Positions 24,589 through 33,899 are shown, numbered from the stretch's first letter. The stretch: 64,000 bases of DNA from Streptococcus suis (GCF_019856455.1 NZ_CP082205.1:744001-808000), one strand, 5' to 3'. Notes: generated by a model from the letters alone, not told the origin. Program-made: numbers and translations.

Positions 24589-24843
24589 TCACAGTACAAA
24601 GAAGGAAATGATTGTCCAACTAGTAATCAATCCAATCGTCAGATAAATTTGCCATGTTTTTTTAATCCAGCTACGTGACTTAAAGAAAGCTAGATAACCA
24701 GCATAAAGTCCGAGTCCAAGCTTGAGAAAATGGATAAACCAAAACGGTCCATTTACAGCAGCAGAAATCACTTGTAGGATACAGGCAAGAGACAAGTAAA
24801 ATTCCCAGGTCCGATAGAATGCTTTATTGAATTTTTTAGACAT
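24589..24843 (-). CDS. Small three-helix membrane protein, paralogue 2
   Basis: 84 residues: FNKAFYRTWEFYLSLACILQV, then a central helix and a C-terminal helix (WQIYLTIGLITSW). The W-Q-I-Y-L near the third helix is also found in paralogue 3 (WQIYLCIAF), so these two are the closest pair. Function unknown. It starts 13 bases after the stop of paralogue 1. Confidence 0.7.
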   Translation of the reverse strand: MSKKFNKAFYRTWEFYLSLACILQVISAAVNGPFWFIHFLKLGLGLYAGYLAFFKSRSWIKKTWQIYLTIGLITSWTIISFFVL

Positions 24844-24856
24844 AGTAAGCTCCTTT

Positions 24857-25123
24857 CTATTTACCCAAAATAAATTTCAGATAGATAATCACCACGATCA
24901 ATCCGATATAGAAGATGTAGCCCATGCGAGTGAGTTCTTTTTCTTCCTTGAAGAAAAAGGTTCGAATGGCATGAATTAAAATAATCATAGAGGCCAATAG
25001 GCTATACCATGCAGGCGTTTGGGAAGGATCTAGCAATATGTCTGACAGAAAAAAACAAGTCCAAAAAATCATAGAATAGAAGGCGCTATAACGATAGAAA
25101 TGCTTGTTAAACTGGAATTTCAT
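24857..25123 (-). CDS. Small three-helix membrane protein, paralogue 1
   Basis: 88 residues, first gene of the unit. The N-terminus FNKHFYRYSAFYSMIFW fits the shared motif; two more helices follow. The C-terminal helix (GYIFYIGLIVVIIYLKF) keeps an aromatic/hydrophobic pattern like its paralogues but lacks the WQIYL. On the minus strand an extended -10 (TGATATAAT) and an AGAGGTG ribosome site precede the ATG at 25123. Tandem duplication of one ancestral gene is likely. Confidence 0.7.
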   Translation of the reverse strand: MKFQFNKHFYRYSAFYSMIFWTCFFLSDILLDPSQTPAWYSLLASMIILIHAIRTFFFKEEKELTRMGYIFYIGLIVVIIYLKFILGK

Positions 25124-25208
25124 GACAAATCACCTCTCTTTCTTTTATTATATCAAATAATGTATAGGTTTAAAAGTATTTATTGGTAAATCCAGTATGA
25201 TTATTGTT

Positions 25209-25225
25209 ATAAAGAAAAACTATAG
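25209..25225. promoter_or_regulatory. Possible MetR/MtaR box upstream of metB
   Basis: TATAAAGAAAAACTATA keeps the TATA edge and the complete AAACTATA half of the streptococcal MET-box (TATAGTTTSAAACTATA); five inner positions differ. A second inverted repeat, ATAGCAA/TTGCTAT, overlaps its right side. Both lie about 100 bp before metB, a sulfur amino acid gene, which fits. Confidence 0.35.
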
Positions 25226-25325
25226 CAAAGCTTGCTATTTTTCTATAAGTATTTTTGGATATTTTTCACACCAAATCTCCTATTTCATGCTAGACTATAT
25301 TGTAAGTTAGATTGGAGTAGATGTT

Positions 25326-26417
25326 ATGACAGATTATAAGATTGATACGATTTTAGCGCATACGGGCATCAATAGCGATGAGAGAACAGGTGCCTTGATT
25401 TCCCCTATCCACCTTTCGACGACCTATCAACACCCTGAGTTTGGTCAATCGACAGGTTATGACTACACGAGAACAAAAAATCCGACACGTGCCAGTCTAG
25501 AGACGACTTTGGCAGCTATTGAAAAGGCCGACTATGCCCTAGCAACGAGCTCGGGAATGGCTGCTCTGGTCTTACTTTTTAATGGTTTTCCTGTAGGGAG
25601 TCAAGTGGTAGCGGCGCGTGATTTGTACGGTGGTTCCTTCCGCTGGTTCAATGAGCAAGAGAGTATCGGTAGATTTCAATTTACCTATGCAAACACCGAG
25701 GAGGAGCTGATTGCAGCCATCACCGAAGAGACAGACTATGTTTATCTGGAGACACCGACTAACCCACTCATGGTGGAGTTTGACATCGCTAAGGTTTCGG
25801 CTATCGCCCATGCCAAAGGTGCTAAGGTGATTGTCGATAACACTTTTTACAGCCCTATCTACCAAAATCCACTTGTTCTAGGAGCGGATGTTGTCCTACA
25901 TTCAGCAACCAAGTACCTATCTGGGCATAATGATGTACTAGCTGGCGCTTTGATGACCAATGATCAAGCCCTATATGATAAGCTCTTTTATGACCAAAAT
26001 ACATCGGGTCCAACCCTATCTCCACTGGATTCTTACTTACTCATGCGTGGACTTAAAACCCTCTCGCTTCGAATGGAGCGGGCAACACAAAATGCACAGA
26101 AAATTGTAGCGTATTTGGAGAAGAGTCCAGCAGTCAAGCAAGTTTACTACACAGGAAACGGTGGGATGATTTCGGTTAAGGTGGTAGATGAAAGTCGGAT
26201 TCCCCATATTCTCAACACCCTGAAAGTCTTTACCTTTGCTGAAAGTCTGGGTGGAGTAGAGAGTCTGATTACCTATCCAGCCACTCAGACCCACGCAGAC
26301 ATTCCAGTTGAAATCCGTCATTCTTACGGTTTGACAGATGATTTGCTTCGTCTGTCTATTGGTATAGAGAATGCGGAAGACTTGATTGCAGATTTGAAAA
26401 CAGCCTTGGAGGGATAA
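25326..26417 (+). CDS. metB: Cystathionine gamma-synthase / O-acetylhomoserine-type PLP enzyme
   Basis: A 363-residue Cys/Met-metabolism PLP enzyme. Visible are YDYTRTKNPTR near the cofactor phosphate, the SSGMAA turn, the ETPTNP loop, VDNTFYSP and the PLP lysine in LHSATKYLSGHNDV. It joins activated homoserine with cysteine (or sulfide) for methionine synthesis. It is followed one base later by a C-S lyase, together forming a transsulfuration pair. The exact acyl-homoserine used cannot be read from sequence; MetI-like naming is equally possible. Confidence 0.88.
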   Translation: MTDYKIDTILAHTGINSDERTGALISPIHLSTTYQHPEFGQSTGYDYTRTKNPTRASLETTLAAIEKADYALATSSGMAALVLLFNGFPVGSQVVAARDLYGGSFRWFNEQESIGRFQFTYANTEEELIAAITEETDYVYLETPTNPLMVEFDIAKVSAIAHAKGAKVIVDNTFYSPIYQNPLVLGADVVLHSATKYLSGHNDVLAGALMTNDQALYDKLFYDQNTSGPTLSPLDSYLLMRGLKTLSLRMERATQNAQKIVAYLEKSPAVKQVYYTGNGGMISVKVVDESRIPHILNTLKVFTFAESLGGVESLITYPATQTHADIPVEIRHSYGLTDDLLRLSIGIENAEDLIADLKTALEG

Positions 26418-26418
26418 T

Positions 26419-27579
26419 ATGACCCAGTATAATTTTATAGATAGTCCGAATCGTCTATCCCAGCATGCGGAAAAATGGAAAAAAGTGGAGGCTGATCCTG
26501 AACTCTTACCTTTATGGATTGCAGATATGGACTTTGAGCCTCTACCAGAAATTCGCCAAGTTATCCGTGACTACGCAGATCATCATATTTTTGGTTATCC
26601 TTATGCTAGTGACAGCCTCTATCAGTCTATTATTGACTGGGAAGATAGACAGCATGGCTACAAGATTGAAAGAGAGTCCATCCTGCTCATCGAAGGAGTT
26701 GTTCCTGCTTTATCTGTGGCTATTCAAGCTTTGACAGAAGAAGGGGATGCAGTCCTAATTAATACACCTGTCTATCCACCCTTTGCGCGGACTGTCAAAT
26801 TAAACAATCGTCAGCTAGTCACCAATTCACTAGTTGATGTGGATGGTATTTTTAGGATTGATTTTGACCAGCTTGAAAAGGACATTGTAGAGAATCAAGT
26901 GAAACTCTATATTTTCTGTAATCCCCACAACCCAGGTGGTAGAGTTTGGACAAGAGAGGAAGTGTTGGCTATTGGACGTCTTTGTCAGAAACATGGTGTT
27001 ATCCTTGTCTCAGATGAAATACATCAAGATTTGACCTTGTATGGTCACAAGCATTATTCCTTTAACACGGTGGATGAAAATTTCAAAGATTTTTCAATTG
27101 TCTTATCATCTGCAACTAAAACATTTAACATTGCTGGAACGAAAAATAGCTTTGCTATTATTGAAAATCCAAGCATTCGTAAGACTTTTGCCAAGCGTCA
27201 ATTGGCAAACAATCAGCATGAAGTTCCAACAATTGGTTTGTTAACCACAGAAGCTGCCTTCACTTATGGAGATGAGTGGTTGAAGGAGTTGAAGGTTATT
27301 TTGGAGAGAAATATAGACTTTGTTGAGGAGTATTTGGCAACCCATACAAGGATCAAGGTCATGAAGCCCCAGGGAACCTACCTCATCTGGCTTGATTTTT
27401 CTGCCTATGAATTAGAGCATGCGGAGCTCTTTGATATTCTTCATTGTAAAGCGAAGTTGATTTTGAATGATGGTTTGACCTTTGGTAAGGAAGGTAAGCA
27501 TCATGCGCGTCTGAATGTAGCAGCTCCATTTGATGTCATTGAAGAAGCCTGTCAGCGACTTGGTAAGGTTTTTGGATAA
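26419..27579 (+). CDS. patB: MalY/PatB-family cystathionine beta-lyase (C-S lyase)
   Basis: A 386-residue fold-type I PLP aminotransferase-like lyase. Markers are PLWIADMDFEPLPEI near the N-terminus, FCNPHNPGGRVW, SDEIHQDL and the PLP lysine in LSSATKTFNIAGTKNSF. It cleaves cystathionine to homocysteine, and in oral streptococci relatives release H2S from cysteine. It is cotranscribed with metB (one-base spacing) and ends at a bidirectional terminator shared with the convergent AraC-type gene. Confidence 0.88.
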   Translation: MTQYNFIDSPNRLSQHAEKWKKVEADPELLPLWIADMDFEPLPEIRQVIRDYADHHIFGYPYASDSLYQSIIDWEDRQHGYKIERESILLIEGVVPALSVAIQALTEEGDAVLINTPVYPPFARTVKLNNRQLVTNSLVDVDGIFRIDFDQLEKDIVENQVKLYIFCNPHNPGGRVWTREEVLAIGRLCQKHGVILVSDEIHQDLTLYGHKHYSFNTVDENFKDFSIVLSSATKTFNIAGTKNSFAIIENPSIRKTFAKRQLANNQHEVPTIGLLTTEAAFTYGDEWLKELKVILERNIDFVEEYLATHTRIKVMKPQGTYLIWLDFSAYELEHAELFDILHCKAKLILNDGLTFGKEGKHHARLNVAAPFDVIEEACQRLGKVFG

Positions 27580-27581
27580 AG

Positions 27582-27630
27582 AAATAAGGACTAGGTGTGA
27601 GTAAAATCACCTAATCCTTATTTTTTTGTA
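27582..27630. terminator. Bidirectional terminator between patB and the AraC-type gene
   Basis: AAATAAGGA...TAGGTG pairs with CACCTA...TCCTTATTT over a 10-nt loop, with one bulge position. T tracts on both sides; the stop of the minus-strand gene is inside the right arm. Confidence 0.8.
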
Positions 27631-28450
27631 TTTTTCTAAATTTTGTCGGGCTCATATGGAAATAATTTTTGAAGGCCGCACTGAAGGTGAGAGGGTCTTG
27701 GTATCCGACAGAATAGGCGATTTCAGTGATACTCCGAGAAGCATCTTCTAATAGTTGACAAGAACGATTCATTTTTACTTGTAAAATATAATCTTTGATA
27801 GAATAGCCAGTTTCCTGCTTAAAAATTTTATAGAGATAGCTTCGGCTTAAAGCTAGAAAATCTGCTATTTCAGAAACTTTAATTGGATGGGCATAGTGGT
27901 TATGGATCATCTTGATGGCTTGCTGAACATAGTGCTTGGTTTGTGTTTCAGGCTTAATTAATGTTTCACTGGGAAATTCCTCGATGAGTGCTGCTAAGAG
28001 TTGGTTGAGGTAGCCAATTAAGACCAATTCTGTGATAGAGGGGATGGGATGCATCTGAACATGGTTAATCTGATGCATGTAGCCTAGAATTGGTGACTCT
28101 AGATTGGAGTGGAGGTAGTAGTTTTCTAGCAGTTGACTTTGATTAAGTAGGTCTTTTGCTCGTGAACCACTAAAACCAACCCATATATAGGTCCACGGGT
28201 CTATATCATCAGCTTGATAGAAAATGGAAACATCCTTTGGAAGAATAAACAAATCGCCTGCAGCAAGGTAGCTTGTTTTTCCGTCAACAAGAATTTTCCC
28301 TTTTCCTTTTGTAATAAAATGCAGGACAAAATTATCACGGATAGTAGGACCGAAGGAATAGCCCTTGTCACATTGTTCGGCACCGTAATGGTCTACATTT
28401 AGGTCAAAGTTGTGACTATCAAGCTCGTTATAGATATTCAGAATATTCAT
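27611..28450 (-). CDS. msmR: AraC-family sugar regulator (MsmR-like)
   Basis: 279 residues. The N-terminal AraC cupin (about 15-150) has HFITKGKGKILVDGKTSYLAAGDLFILP, and the C-terminal pair of helix-turn-helix motifs is KVSEIADFLALSRSYLYKIFKQETGYS and SITEIAYSVGYQDPLTFSAAFKNYFHMSPTKFRK in outline. It is divergent from aga, with 96 bp between starts, so it probably activates the aga-msmEFG-gtfA-dexB operon in the presence of raffinose, melibiose or a related galactoside. A minus-strand TGTTATAAT promoter and AAGGAGG precede the ATG. Confidence 0.85.
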   Translation of the reverse strand: MNILNIYNELDSHNFDLNVDHYGAEQCDKGYSFGPTIRDNFVLHFITKGKGKILVDGKTSYLAAGDLFILPKDVSIFYQADDIDPWTYIWVGFSGSRAKDLLNQSQLLENYYLHSNLESPILGYMHQINHVQMHPIPSITELVLIGYLNQLLAALIEEFPSETLIKPETQTKHYVQQAIKMIHNHYAHPIKVSEIADFLALSRSYLYKIFKQETGYSIKDYILQVKMNRSCQLLEDASRSITEIAYSVGYQDPLTFSAAFKNYFHMSPTKFRKIQKNKD

Positions 28451-28504
28451 TTCAATCCTCCTTAGGAAACATTATAACATGTTTTAAATACAAAAGACCA
28501 TTAA

Positions 28505-28518
28505 ATAAAGCGTTTTCA
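28505..28518. promoter_or_regulatory. Catabolite-responsive element (cre) before aga
   Basis: ATAAAGCGTTTTCA agrees with the cre consensus TGWAANCGNTNWCA at all but the first two fixed positions. It lies between msmR and aga about 30-40 bp before the aga start, where CcpA would block initiation. Confidence 0.65.
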
Positions 28519-28546
28519 TTTTGTAAAATAATAGCATAAAGAAGAG

Positions 28547-30730
28547 ATGGGAGAGATGAATGTGATTGAGATTTATAATGAAAAACAGATTTTTCACCTG
28601 AAAACAAGAGAATTCTCTTATATCATCCAAGTGTTGGAAACAGGCGATCTGGTTCATCGTTATTTTGGGAAAAAAATCGAAAAATTTAGCGATGGAAACA
28701 AAATAACATATTTAGATCGATCGTTTTCTCCGAGTCCAATTACTGGGGATAGGACATACTCATTGGATGTCCTCCCACTCGAATATTCCAGCAATGGTCT
28801 GGGAGATTTTAGAACCTCAGCATTAGATGTTCGGAACGAATTTGGAGTCACTCTTGACCTAAAATACAAAGAGTATCGATTATACAAGGGGAAAAAAGAA
28901 CTGAGGGGATTACCAGCAAGTTTTGGAAATCAAGAAGAGGTAGAGAGTCTTGAAATTGATCTTTACGATCAGTTGACAGATGTTACCGTAACACTTCAGT
29001 ATTCTGTTTTTGAAGAAGCTTCCTATCTCGCACGGTCAGCTACAATTCAAACTGGCAAATATCCATGCAAACTAGAGAAGGTCTTGTCTGCAACGCTTGA
29101 TTTTCCACATCAAGATTTCATTGTTCACAGCTTGGCAGGACGTTATGCTTATGAAAAAGAGTGGACACAGACCCCATTGACAAAAGGTCAGTATTCGATT
29201 GGTAGCATTCGAGGTGCTTCAAGTCACTCAAGAACACCCTTCTTAGCACTAGCCTCACCCGATGCAAGTGAGGACAAGGGCGATGTTTATGCAGCCCACC
29301 TTGTCTATAGCGGCAACTTTACAGCATTTGTCGAAACGACAGCCATGGAAACCAGTCGATTGGGACTAGGATTGGAAAGTCACTATTTCTCATGGCAATT
29401 GGATAAGGATGACCGGTTTCAAACTCCAGAAGTTCTCTTATCATACACTGATAAAGGATTTACTGGTATGACACAAAATAGTCATCACTTTATCACAAAA
29501 CACCTCATTCGATCATCGTTTGTAAACAAACCAAGGCCCATTTTAATCAACAACTGGGAAGCAACCTATTTTGAATTTACAGAAGAAAAGATTTTACAGT
29601 TAGCTCAGGTTGCAAGTCGAGCTGGTATTGAATTGTTTGTTCTGGATGATGGTTGGTTTGGTAAACGAAACAATGATGAAAGTTCATTGGGCGATTGGAA
29701 AGTCAATTTGGATAAGTTGCCAAATGGTTTGAATGGTTTAGCAGACCGAATAAATGAGCTTGGCATGAAATTTGGACTGTGGTTTGAACCAGAGATGATT
29801 TCTATTGATAGCGATCTTTATCGTGAGCATCCTGATTGGGCAATTCGCACAGAAGGACGCTTACCAATCTACAGCCGAGAACAATTAGTTTTGGATTTGA
29901 CCAAGCAGGAAGTCTGTGACTACATCATTGATAGCGTCTCTTCCATATTAGAATCAGCCAATATTTCTTATGTAAAATGGGATATGAACCGTAATATCAC
30001 CAATATCCCTGAAGGTTTAGCAAATGACCAGCGCTTTGAGTTCCACCATCGTTACATGCTAGGTCTCTACCGTGTATTAGACCACCTCACAAAGCGGTTC
30101 CCGGATATTCTTTTCGAATCCTGTGCAGGCGGTGGAGGTCGTAATGATTTGGGAATCATGTATTACATGCCACAAGCTTGGGCAAGTGATGATACAGATG
30201 CGATTGAGCGCTTATCTATTCAAGAAGGTACTAGTTTGATTTATCCCCCTTCCTCAATTGGTGCACATGTTTCTGCCGTTCCGAACCATCAGGTTGGTCG
30301 GATCACACCTCTTGCTACACGAGGCAATGTGGCAATGATGGGAGGAGCATTTGGTTACGAGCTGGATTTAACGAAACTTTCGGAAAAGGAATTGGATGAA
30401 ATCAGTCAGCAAATCGAAACCTATCACTCCATTCGTGAAACTATCCAATTCGGTCAGCTCTACCGTCTGAAAAAGACGAGCAATACCTGGGCTGCCAATT
30501 ATGTTGGTCAAGATAAGAATCAAGTGGTCTTTACATTTGTAAAAATTCTTGCCAAGCCAGAAGCGCCTTTGCTTTATGTTCGGTTGAAGGGGCTAGACCC
30601 AGCTGCCCTATATGAATGCCCTCAATTAGGGGAAACTTTCTACGGGGATGAATTGATGAACATTGGACTCACCATGCCCCATGTTCAAAATGATTATTTT
30701 AGTGTACAATATATTTTTAACAAAATCTAG
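28547..30730 (+). CDS. aga: Alpha-galactosidase (GH36)
   Basis: A 727-residue cytoplasmic GH36 enzyme that releases galactose from raffinose, melibiose and stachyose. There is an N-terminal beta-sandwich, then a TIM barrel with FVLDDGWFGKRN, the nucleophile Asp in YVKWDMNR and the acid/base Asp in ASDDTDAIERL, beside CAGGGGRND. The start is ambiguous: ATG 28547, ATG 28556 or GTG 28561, the last best placed relative to GGGAGAG. It leads the msm-type operon; sucrose left from raffinose would go to GtfA. Confidence 0.92.
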   Translation: MGEMNVIEIYNEKQIFHLKTREFSYIIQVLETGDLVHRYFGKKIEKFSDGNKITYLDRSFSPSPITGDRTYSLDVLPLEYSSNGLGDFRTSALDVRNEFGVTLDLKYKEYRLYKGKKELRGLPASFGNQEEVESLEIDLYDQLTDVTVTLQYSVFEEASYLARSATIQTGKYPCKLEKVLSATLDFPHQDFIVHSLAGRYAYEKEWTQTPLTKGQYSIGSIRGASSHSRTPFLALASPDASEDKGDVYAAHLVYSGNFTAFVETTAMETSRLGLGLESHYFSWQLDKDDRFQTPEVLLSYTDKGFTGMTQNSHHFITKHLIRSSFVNKPRPILINNWEATYFEFTEEKILQLAQVASRAGIELFVLDDGWFGKRNNDESSLGDWKVNLDKLPNGLNGLADRINELGMKFGLWFEPEMISIDSDLYREHPDWAIRTEGRLPIYSREQLVLDLTKQEVCDYIIDSVSSILESANISYVKWDMNRNITNIPEGLANDQRFEFHHRYMLGLYRVLDHLTKRFPDILFESCAGGGGRNDLGIMYYMPQAWASDDTDAIERLSIQEGTSLIYPPSSIGAHVSAVPNHQVGRITPLATRGNVAMMGGAFGYELDLTKLSEKELDEISQQIETYHSIRETIQFGQLYRLKKTSNTWAANYVGQDKNQVVFTFVKILAKPEAPLLYVRLKGLDPAALYECPQLGETFYGDELMNIGLTMPHVQNDYFSVQYIFNKI

Positions 30731-30743
30731 GAGGATTTTATAT

Positions 30744-31979
30744 ATGAAAATGAAAACATTTTTAAAATGTGCGTCAGTTTGTGCCTTTGCCAGCTTCTTG
30801 GTTGCTTGTGGGAATGCAAGTAGTAGCGATAAGGTAGAAATAGAATATTTCTCACAAAAACCTGAAATGCAGGCTACTCTTCAGGAAATTATTGATGATT
30901 TCGAAAAAGAAAATCCTACGATTGATGTTAAATTTTCAAATGTACCAGATGCAGGAACTGTTCTGAAAACCCGTATGGCAAATAACGAAGCGCCAGATGT
31001 CATCAACATTTATCCACAAAATGCGGACTTCAAAGCATACGCAGCGGATGGTCGTTTCCTAGAAATTGGAGATGATGCAGGTCTCAGTCATCTAAAAGAT
31101 GGTGCTGTAACGCCATATCTTGTTAATGAAAAAAATTACACCCTTCCTTTGACAGCAAATGCCTATGGTATTTACTATAATAAGGATAAGTTCAAAGAAT
31201 TGGGGCTCGAAGTTCCAACTACCTATGCAGAATTTGTGGCTTTGGTAGACAAAATCAAGGCTGATGGCAGTGCAGCACCGTTTGCTCTTTCATTGAACGA
31301 TGCTTGGTCATTGAACGGCTACCATCAGTTAGCTTGGGTAACTGTTGCGGGTGGATTTGATGGTGCAGAAGATATTCTGATTCGTAGTGCAAAGGGAGCG
31401 ATTCAAGATGATGCGACAACAAAAGCAGTTTTAGAACGCTTACAATTGTTGAAAGACAATGGACAAAAAGGGGCAACAGGCGCGCTCTATGCAGATGCGG
31501 TGGCAGCCTTTGCAGCAGGTGATGCTCTCATGCTTCCACAAGGTACATGGGCAGCTACAGCTGTAAACCAACAAGAACCAGAATTTGAATATGGTATGTT
31601 TACCTTCCCTGGCGATAAAGAAGGTGGCGACTATACCATCGGTGCAGCTGACCTTGCTCTATCTATTTCAGCAGATACAGAGCACCCAGAAGAGTCTAAA
31701 AAATTCCTAGAATACCTTTCTCGTCCAGAAGTTATCCAGAAATACTATGATGTAGATGGCTCACCAACTTCAGTTGAAGGTGTAGATACAGAAGGTAAGT
31801 TTGAAGAAACTGCTGGAGTGACACAATATGCCTTCACTGACAAACACGTAGTTTGGTTGCAATCTGAATGGGAATCAGAAGATGAGTTCTGGAATATCAC
31901 TGTTGAAATGGTTAAAAATCCAAACTCAGCAGAATTAGTGAAAAAACTGAATGCATTCTTTGATCCGATGAAAAAATAA
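30744..31979 (+). CDS. msmE: Sugar ABC transporter substrate-binding lipoprotein (MsmE/RafE)
   Basis: 411 residues. A type II signal peptide ends in the lipobox F-L-V-A-C (cysteine at about residue 21), so it is lipid-anchored outside the membrane. The rest is a family 1 extracellular sugar-binding protein (MANNEAPDVINIYPQNADF; LPLTANAYGIYYNKDKFKELG). It delivers alpha-galactosides or isomalto-oligosaccharides to MsmFG. ATG 30744 follows TAGGAGG; the upstream in-frame extension lies inside aga and is rejected. No msmK ATPase is in the operon, as usual in streptococci, where a shared MsmK is encoded elsewhere. Confidence 0.93.
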   Translation: MKMKTFLKCASVCAFASFLVACGNASSSDKVEIEYFSQKPEMQATLQEIIDDFEKENPTIDVKFSNVPDAGTVLKTRMANNEAPDVINIYPQNADFKAYAADGRFLEIGDDAGLSHLKDGAVTPYLVNEKNYTLPLTANAYGIYYNKDKFKELGLEVPTTYAEFVALVDKIKADGSAAPFALSLNDAWSLNGYHQLAWVTVAGGFDGAEDILIRSAKGAIQDDATTKAVLERLQLLKDNGQKGATGALYADAVAAFAAGDALMLPQGTWAATAVNQQEPEFEYGMFTFPGDKEGGDYTIGAADLALSISADTEHPEESKKFLEYLSRPEVIQKYYDVDGSPTSVEGVDTEGKFEETAGVTQYAFTDKHVVWLQSEWESEDEFWNITVEMVKNPNSAELVKKLNAFFDPMKK

Positions 31980-32024
31980 TTCAAGAAAACTATAAGGAGG
32001 GCTAGAACAGCCTAGCTCTTCTTT

Positions 32025-32090
32025 ATAGTTGCTTAGGGTCAGTTTGAATCCCCCCTAACCACTCCATTCAAACTGTCCCTAAGCAACTAT
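32025..32090 (+). terminator. Very long intercistronic hairpin between msmE and msmF
   Basis: Two 25-nt arms (32025-32049 and 32066-32090) pair with a single mismatch across a 16-nt loop. There is no T tract. A second smaller hairpin (GGGCTAG/CTAGCTC) lies just upstream. Such structures typically protect the upstream binding-protein mRNA from 3' decay and give it excess over the permease; partial termination is the alternative. Confidence 0.7.
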
Positions 32091-32113
32091 ACATTATAGA
32101 AAAAAGGAGTATC

Positions 32114-32989
32114 ATGATGAATCAAAAAGGTTTTATTGCCAAATATTGGCCCTATCTATTTGTTGCCATACCAATTGGTCTACAGTTAATCTTTTTCTTC
32201 TATCCCTTATTAACGGGAATCTATTATAGTCTGACGGATTGGAATGGATTGACATCAGATTTCAGCTTGATTGGCGTTCAAAACTATCTAGATATCTTGA
32301 AGAATCCTGATTTTTATACGTCTATGACTTTTACCATTATCTTCACCATTGGTTTGGTCATCGGAGAAATTGTTATAGGGATTTGGTTGGCTAGTCTCCT
32401 CAATCGTAAGATTAAGGCGGTTGGTTTCTTTAGAACATGGTATTTCTTCCCAGCAGTGCTATCCACAGTCACTTTAGGCTTGATTTTTGTTCAATTGTTC
32501 AACTATGGTTTTACACAGATTGGAGAAATCCTTCATATCGATTGGTTGATGGAAAACTTATTGGTACAAGAAAATACTGTAATTCCAGCCGTACTCTTTG
32601 TTGCTCTCTGGCAAGGGTTGGCTATGCCAGTCATCATCTTCTTGTCTGGTTTACAAAGTATTCCAGAAGATGTGAAAGAAGCAGCTGCAATCGATGGTGC
32701 AACACGCTCTCAACAATTCTTCAATATTGAACTTCCATTCTTATTACCATCTATCAGTATGGTTTTTATCTTGGCAATGAAGTCAGGTTTGACAGCATTT
32801 GACCTTATCTTTGCACTGACAAGTGGTGGCCCAGACGGCAAAACAGAATCCTTGGGTTTACTCGTTTACAACTATGCCTTTGTAGACAACAAATTCTCTT
32901 ATGCCAATGCTTTGGCTGTAGTACTCTTCATCTTCATTATTGTCATCTCATTGATTCAGATGAGAATTTCGAAGAAATTTGAAATTTAG
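32114..32989 (+). CDS. msmF: Sugar ABC transporter permease (MsmF/RafF)
   Basis: A 291-residue MalF-type permease with six membrane helices and the cytoplasmic EAA loop, here EAAAIDGATRSQQFFNIELP, that docks the ATPase. It pairs with MsmG. It follows the long hairpin and starts behind AAAAGGAG. Another ATG three bases later is possible. Confidence 0.93.
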   Translation: MMNQKGFIAKYWPYLFVAIPIGLQLIFFFYPLLTGIYYSLTDWNGLTSDFSLIGVQNYLDILKNPDFYTSMTFTIIFTIGLVIGEIVIGIWLASLLNRKIKAVGFFRTWYFFPAVLSTVTLGLIFVQLFNYGFTQIGEILHIDWLMENLLVQENTVIPAVLFVALWQGLAMPVIIFLSGLQSIPEDVKEAAAIDGATRSQQFFNIELPFLLPSISMVFILAMKSGLTAFDLIFALTSGGPDGKTESLGLLVYNYAFVDNKFSYANALAVVLFIFIIVISLIQMRISKKFEI

Positions 32990-32999
32990 GAGGACAGAC

Positions 33000-33830
33000 A
33001 TGAATACTCAAAAACAGAAAAATTGGTGGGTCTATCTCGTGCTCTTCAGCGGTATTCTCTTCATGTTTATTCCGCTACTTGTGACGATTATAAGTTCATT
33101 CAAACCAACCAAGGAAATCACGAGCAACTTCTTTGGTCTTCCTGAAAATTTCACCTTAAATAACTACGAACGCCTGTTTAATGATGGGATTGTACAATAT
33201 TTTGGCAATTCTGCCTTGATTACAATTGTAGCTGTTGGCTTGATTCTACTTGTTATTCCAATGGCAGCTTTCGCAGTAGCCCGTCAAATGAAACGCCAGA
33301 CAGTGTTTAACTTTATCTACTTTTTCTTGATTATTGGGATTTTTGTACCTTTCCAAGTGATTATGCTCCCAATGACCAAATTAATGTCAAGCCTTGGTTT
33401 GAACAATATTGTCGGTTTGATTATTCTATATTTGACCTATGCAGTTCCTCAGGCCCTCTTCCTCTACGTCGGTTATATTAAGACCATTGTTCCTGAAGAA
33501 ATGGATGAGGCTGCAGCTATTGATGGCTGTGATAAATTTACTATGTACTGGAAAATCATTTTCCCGCTCATGAAACCCATGCACGCAACCGTTTTGATTA
33601 TCAATGCCCTCTGGGTCTGGAATGATTTTCTCTTACCGCTCTTGGTTTTGAATCGTGATCAAAGCATGTGGACGTTACCTCTTTTCCAATACAATTACCA
33701 AGGCATGTATTTCAGTGATTATGGACCATCATTTGCTTCATATGTTGTGGGAATTATCCCAATCCTACTTGTCTACCTCATCTTCCAAAAACATATTATT
33801 TCAGGTATGACAAGTGGTTCTGTCAAATAA
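33000..33830 (+). CDS. msmG: Sugar ABC transporter permease (MsmG/RafG)
   Basis: A 276-residue MalG-type permease, six helices, EAA loop EAAAIDGCDKFTMYWKIIFP. It begins 10 bases after msmF behind AGGAGG (ATG 33000); the longer in-frame start inside msmF is not used. A hairpin after the gene (33835-33862) separates it from gtfA. Confidence 0.93.
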   Translation: MNTQKQKNWWVYLVLFSGILFMFIPLLVTIISSFKPTKEITSNFFGLPENFTLNNYERLFNDGIVQYFGNSALITIVAVGLILLVIPMAAFAVARQMKRQTVFNFIYFFLIIGIFVPFQVIMLPMTKLMSSLGLNNIVGLIILYLTYAVPQALFLYVGYIKTIVPEEMDEAAAIDGCDKFTMYWKIIFPLMKPMHATVLIINALWVWNDFLLPLLVLNRDQSMWTLPLFQYNYQGMYFSDYGPSFASYVVGIIPILLVYLIFQKHIISGMTSGSVK

Positions 33831-33834
33831 TTAC

Positions 33835-33862
33835 AAAGGTTGACTTGTTCAACCTTTTCTAA
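33835..33862 (+). terminator. Hairpin between msmG and gtfA
   Basis: AAAGGTTGA, loop CTTGT, TCAACCTTT, then TCT and an A-rich run. The T tract is weak, so this is probably a partial terminator. Confidence 0.5.
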
Positions 33863-33899
33863 AAAATAAAAAAGAAAAGGCTTACAAAGGAGAATGTCG

